Assembly (NCBI GenBank): GCA_964489405.1
Contig: CAZAYL010000026.1
Location: 1 to 13,462 of the forward strand
Direction of reading: 5' to 3'
Source of the DNA: CAKVOD01 sp964489405
GTDB taxonomy: Bacteria; Bacillota; Clostridia; Christensenellales; UBA1242
DNA: 13,462 bases
The translations under genes and the position numbers were made by a program. The notes beneath the pieces are model-generated. The model searched no databases, was not told where the DNA came from, and worked only from the letters and a program-made list of their open reading frames with translations. Positions 13,460-13,462 of the stretch are shown in pieces. Position 1 is the first letter of the stretch. Each line of letters opens with the position of its first letter.

Positions 13460-13462
13460 TTT

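Larger units (their letters stand above)
12951..13462. other. Very AT-rich non-coding region
   Basis: About 510 bp of extremely AT-rich sequence without a credible gene in any frame; the longest start-to-stop runs I checked are under 30 codons and lack good ribosome sites. It contains three inverted repeats (listed separately), long A/T runs (13188-13198, 13215-13240) and an imperfect 15-nt direct repeat with a 24-nt period (13342-13356 and 13366-13380, AAAGTnnCTAAACnA). It is probably the upstream region of a gene beyond the right edge. Confidence 0.55.

Overview
The window is AT-rich, with strong AGGAGG-type ribosome sites, TTGACA/TATAAT promoters and several endospore-associated genes (a SipL-like coat protein, a YtfJ/GerW protein, two D-Ala-D-Ala carboxypeptidases). 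Together these point to an endospore-forming, or spore-derived, low-GC Firmicute, most likely an uncultured Clostridia lineage. A class I (archaeal-type) lysyl-tRNA synthetase is an unusual trait that could narrow the taxonomy. No phage, insertion sequence or CRISPR was found.

Layout. 108-1616 (-) encodes an unrecognised signal-anchored, Ser/Thr/Asn-rich surface protein. It has an 11-base G tract eight codons after its start, the hallmark of a phase-variable gene. Across a 381-bp intergenic region, a divergent promoter reads a cytoplasmic TPR-like protein with periodic Cys pairs (1998-3182, +), which ends at a bidirectional terminator. Then comes a minus-strand block of envelope and spore genes, from upstream to downstream: DUF2953-like membrane protein (8709-8110), ytfJ (8033-7596), two tandem DD-carboxypeptidases (7599-6460 and 6442-5288), veg (5248-4967) and a SipL-like SPOCS/LysM protein (4816-3278). 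A divergent promoter reads a WalJ/YycJ-type metallo-beta-lactamase-fold nuclease (8806-9597, +). It faces a GT4 glycosyltransferase (10874-9669, -).

The right part holds a compact minus-strand unit: promoter, tRNA-Lys(UUU), then class I LysRS (12601-11033). The tRNA and the enzyme that charges it appear to share one transcript, and no T-box lies between them. Its terminator hairpin overlaps the promoter of the glycosyltransferase gene. Upstream of the tRNA is a 766-bp gene-free region. It carries three related palindromic elements at roughly 64-bp spacing, further inverted repeats, and at the right edge a 25-bp palindrome next to a TTGACA box that probably starts a gene outside the window.

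The best candidates for something new are the poly-G-switched surface protein with its nested hairpins, the tRNA-Lys/class I LysRS operon, and the palindromic repeat cluster beside it. All assignments come from reading motifs by eye; no database search was possible.
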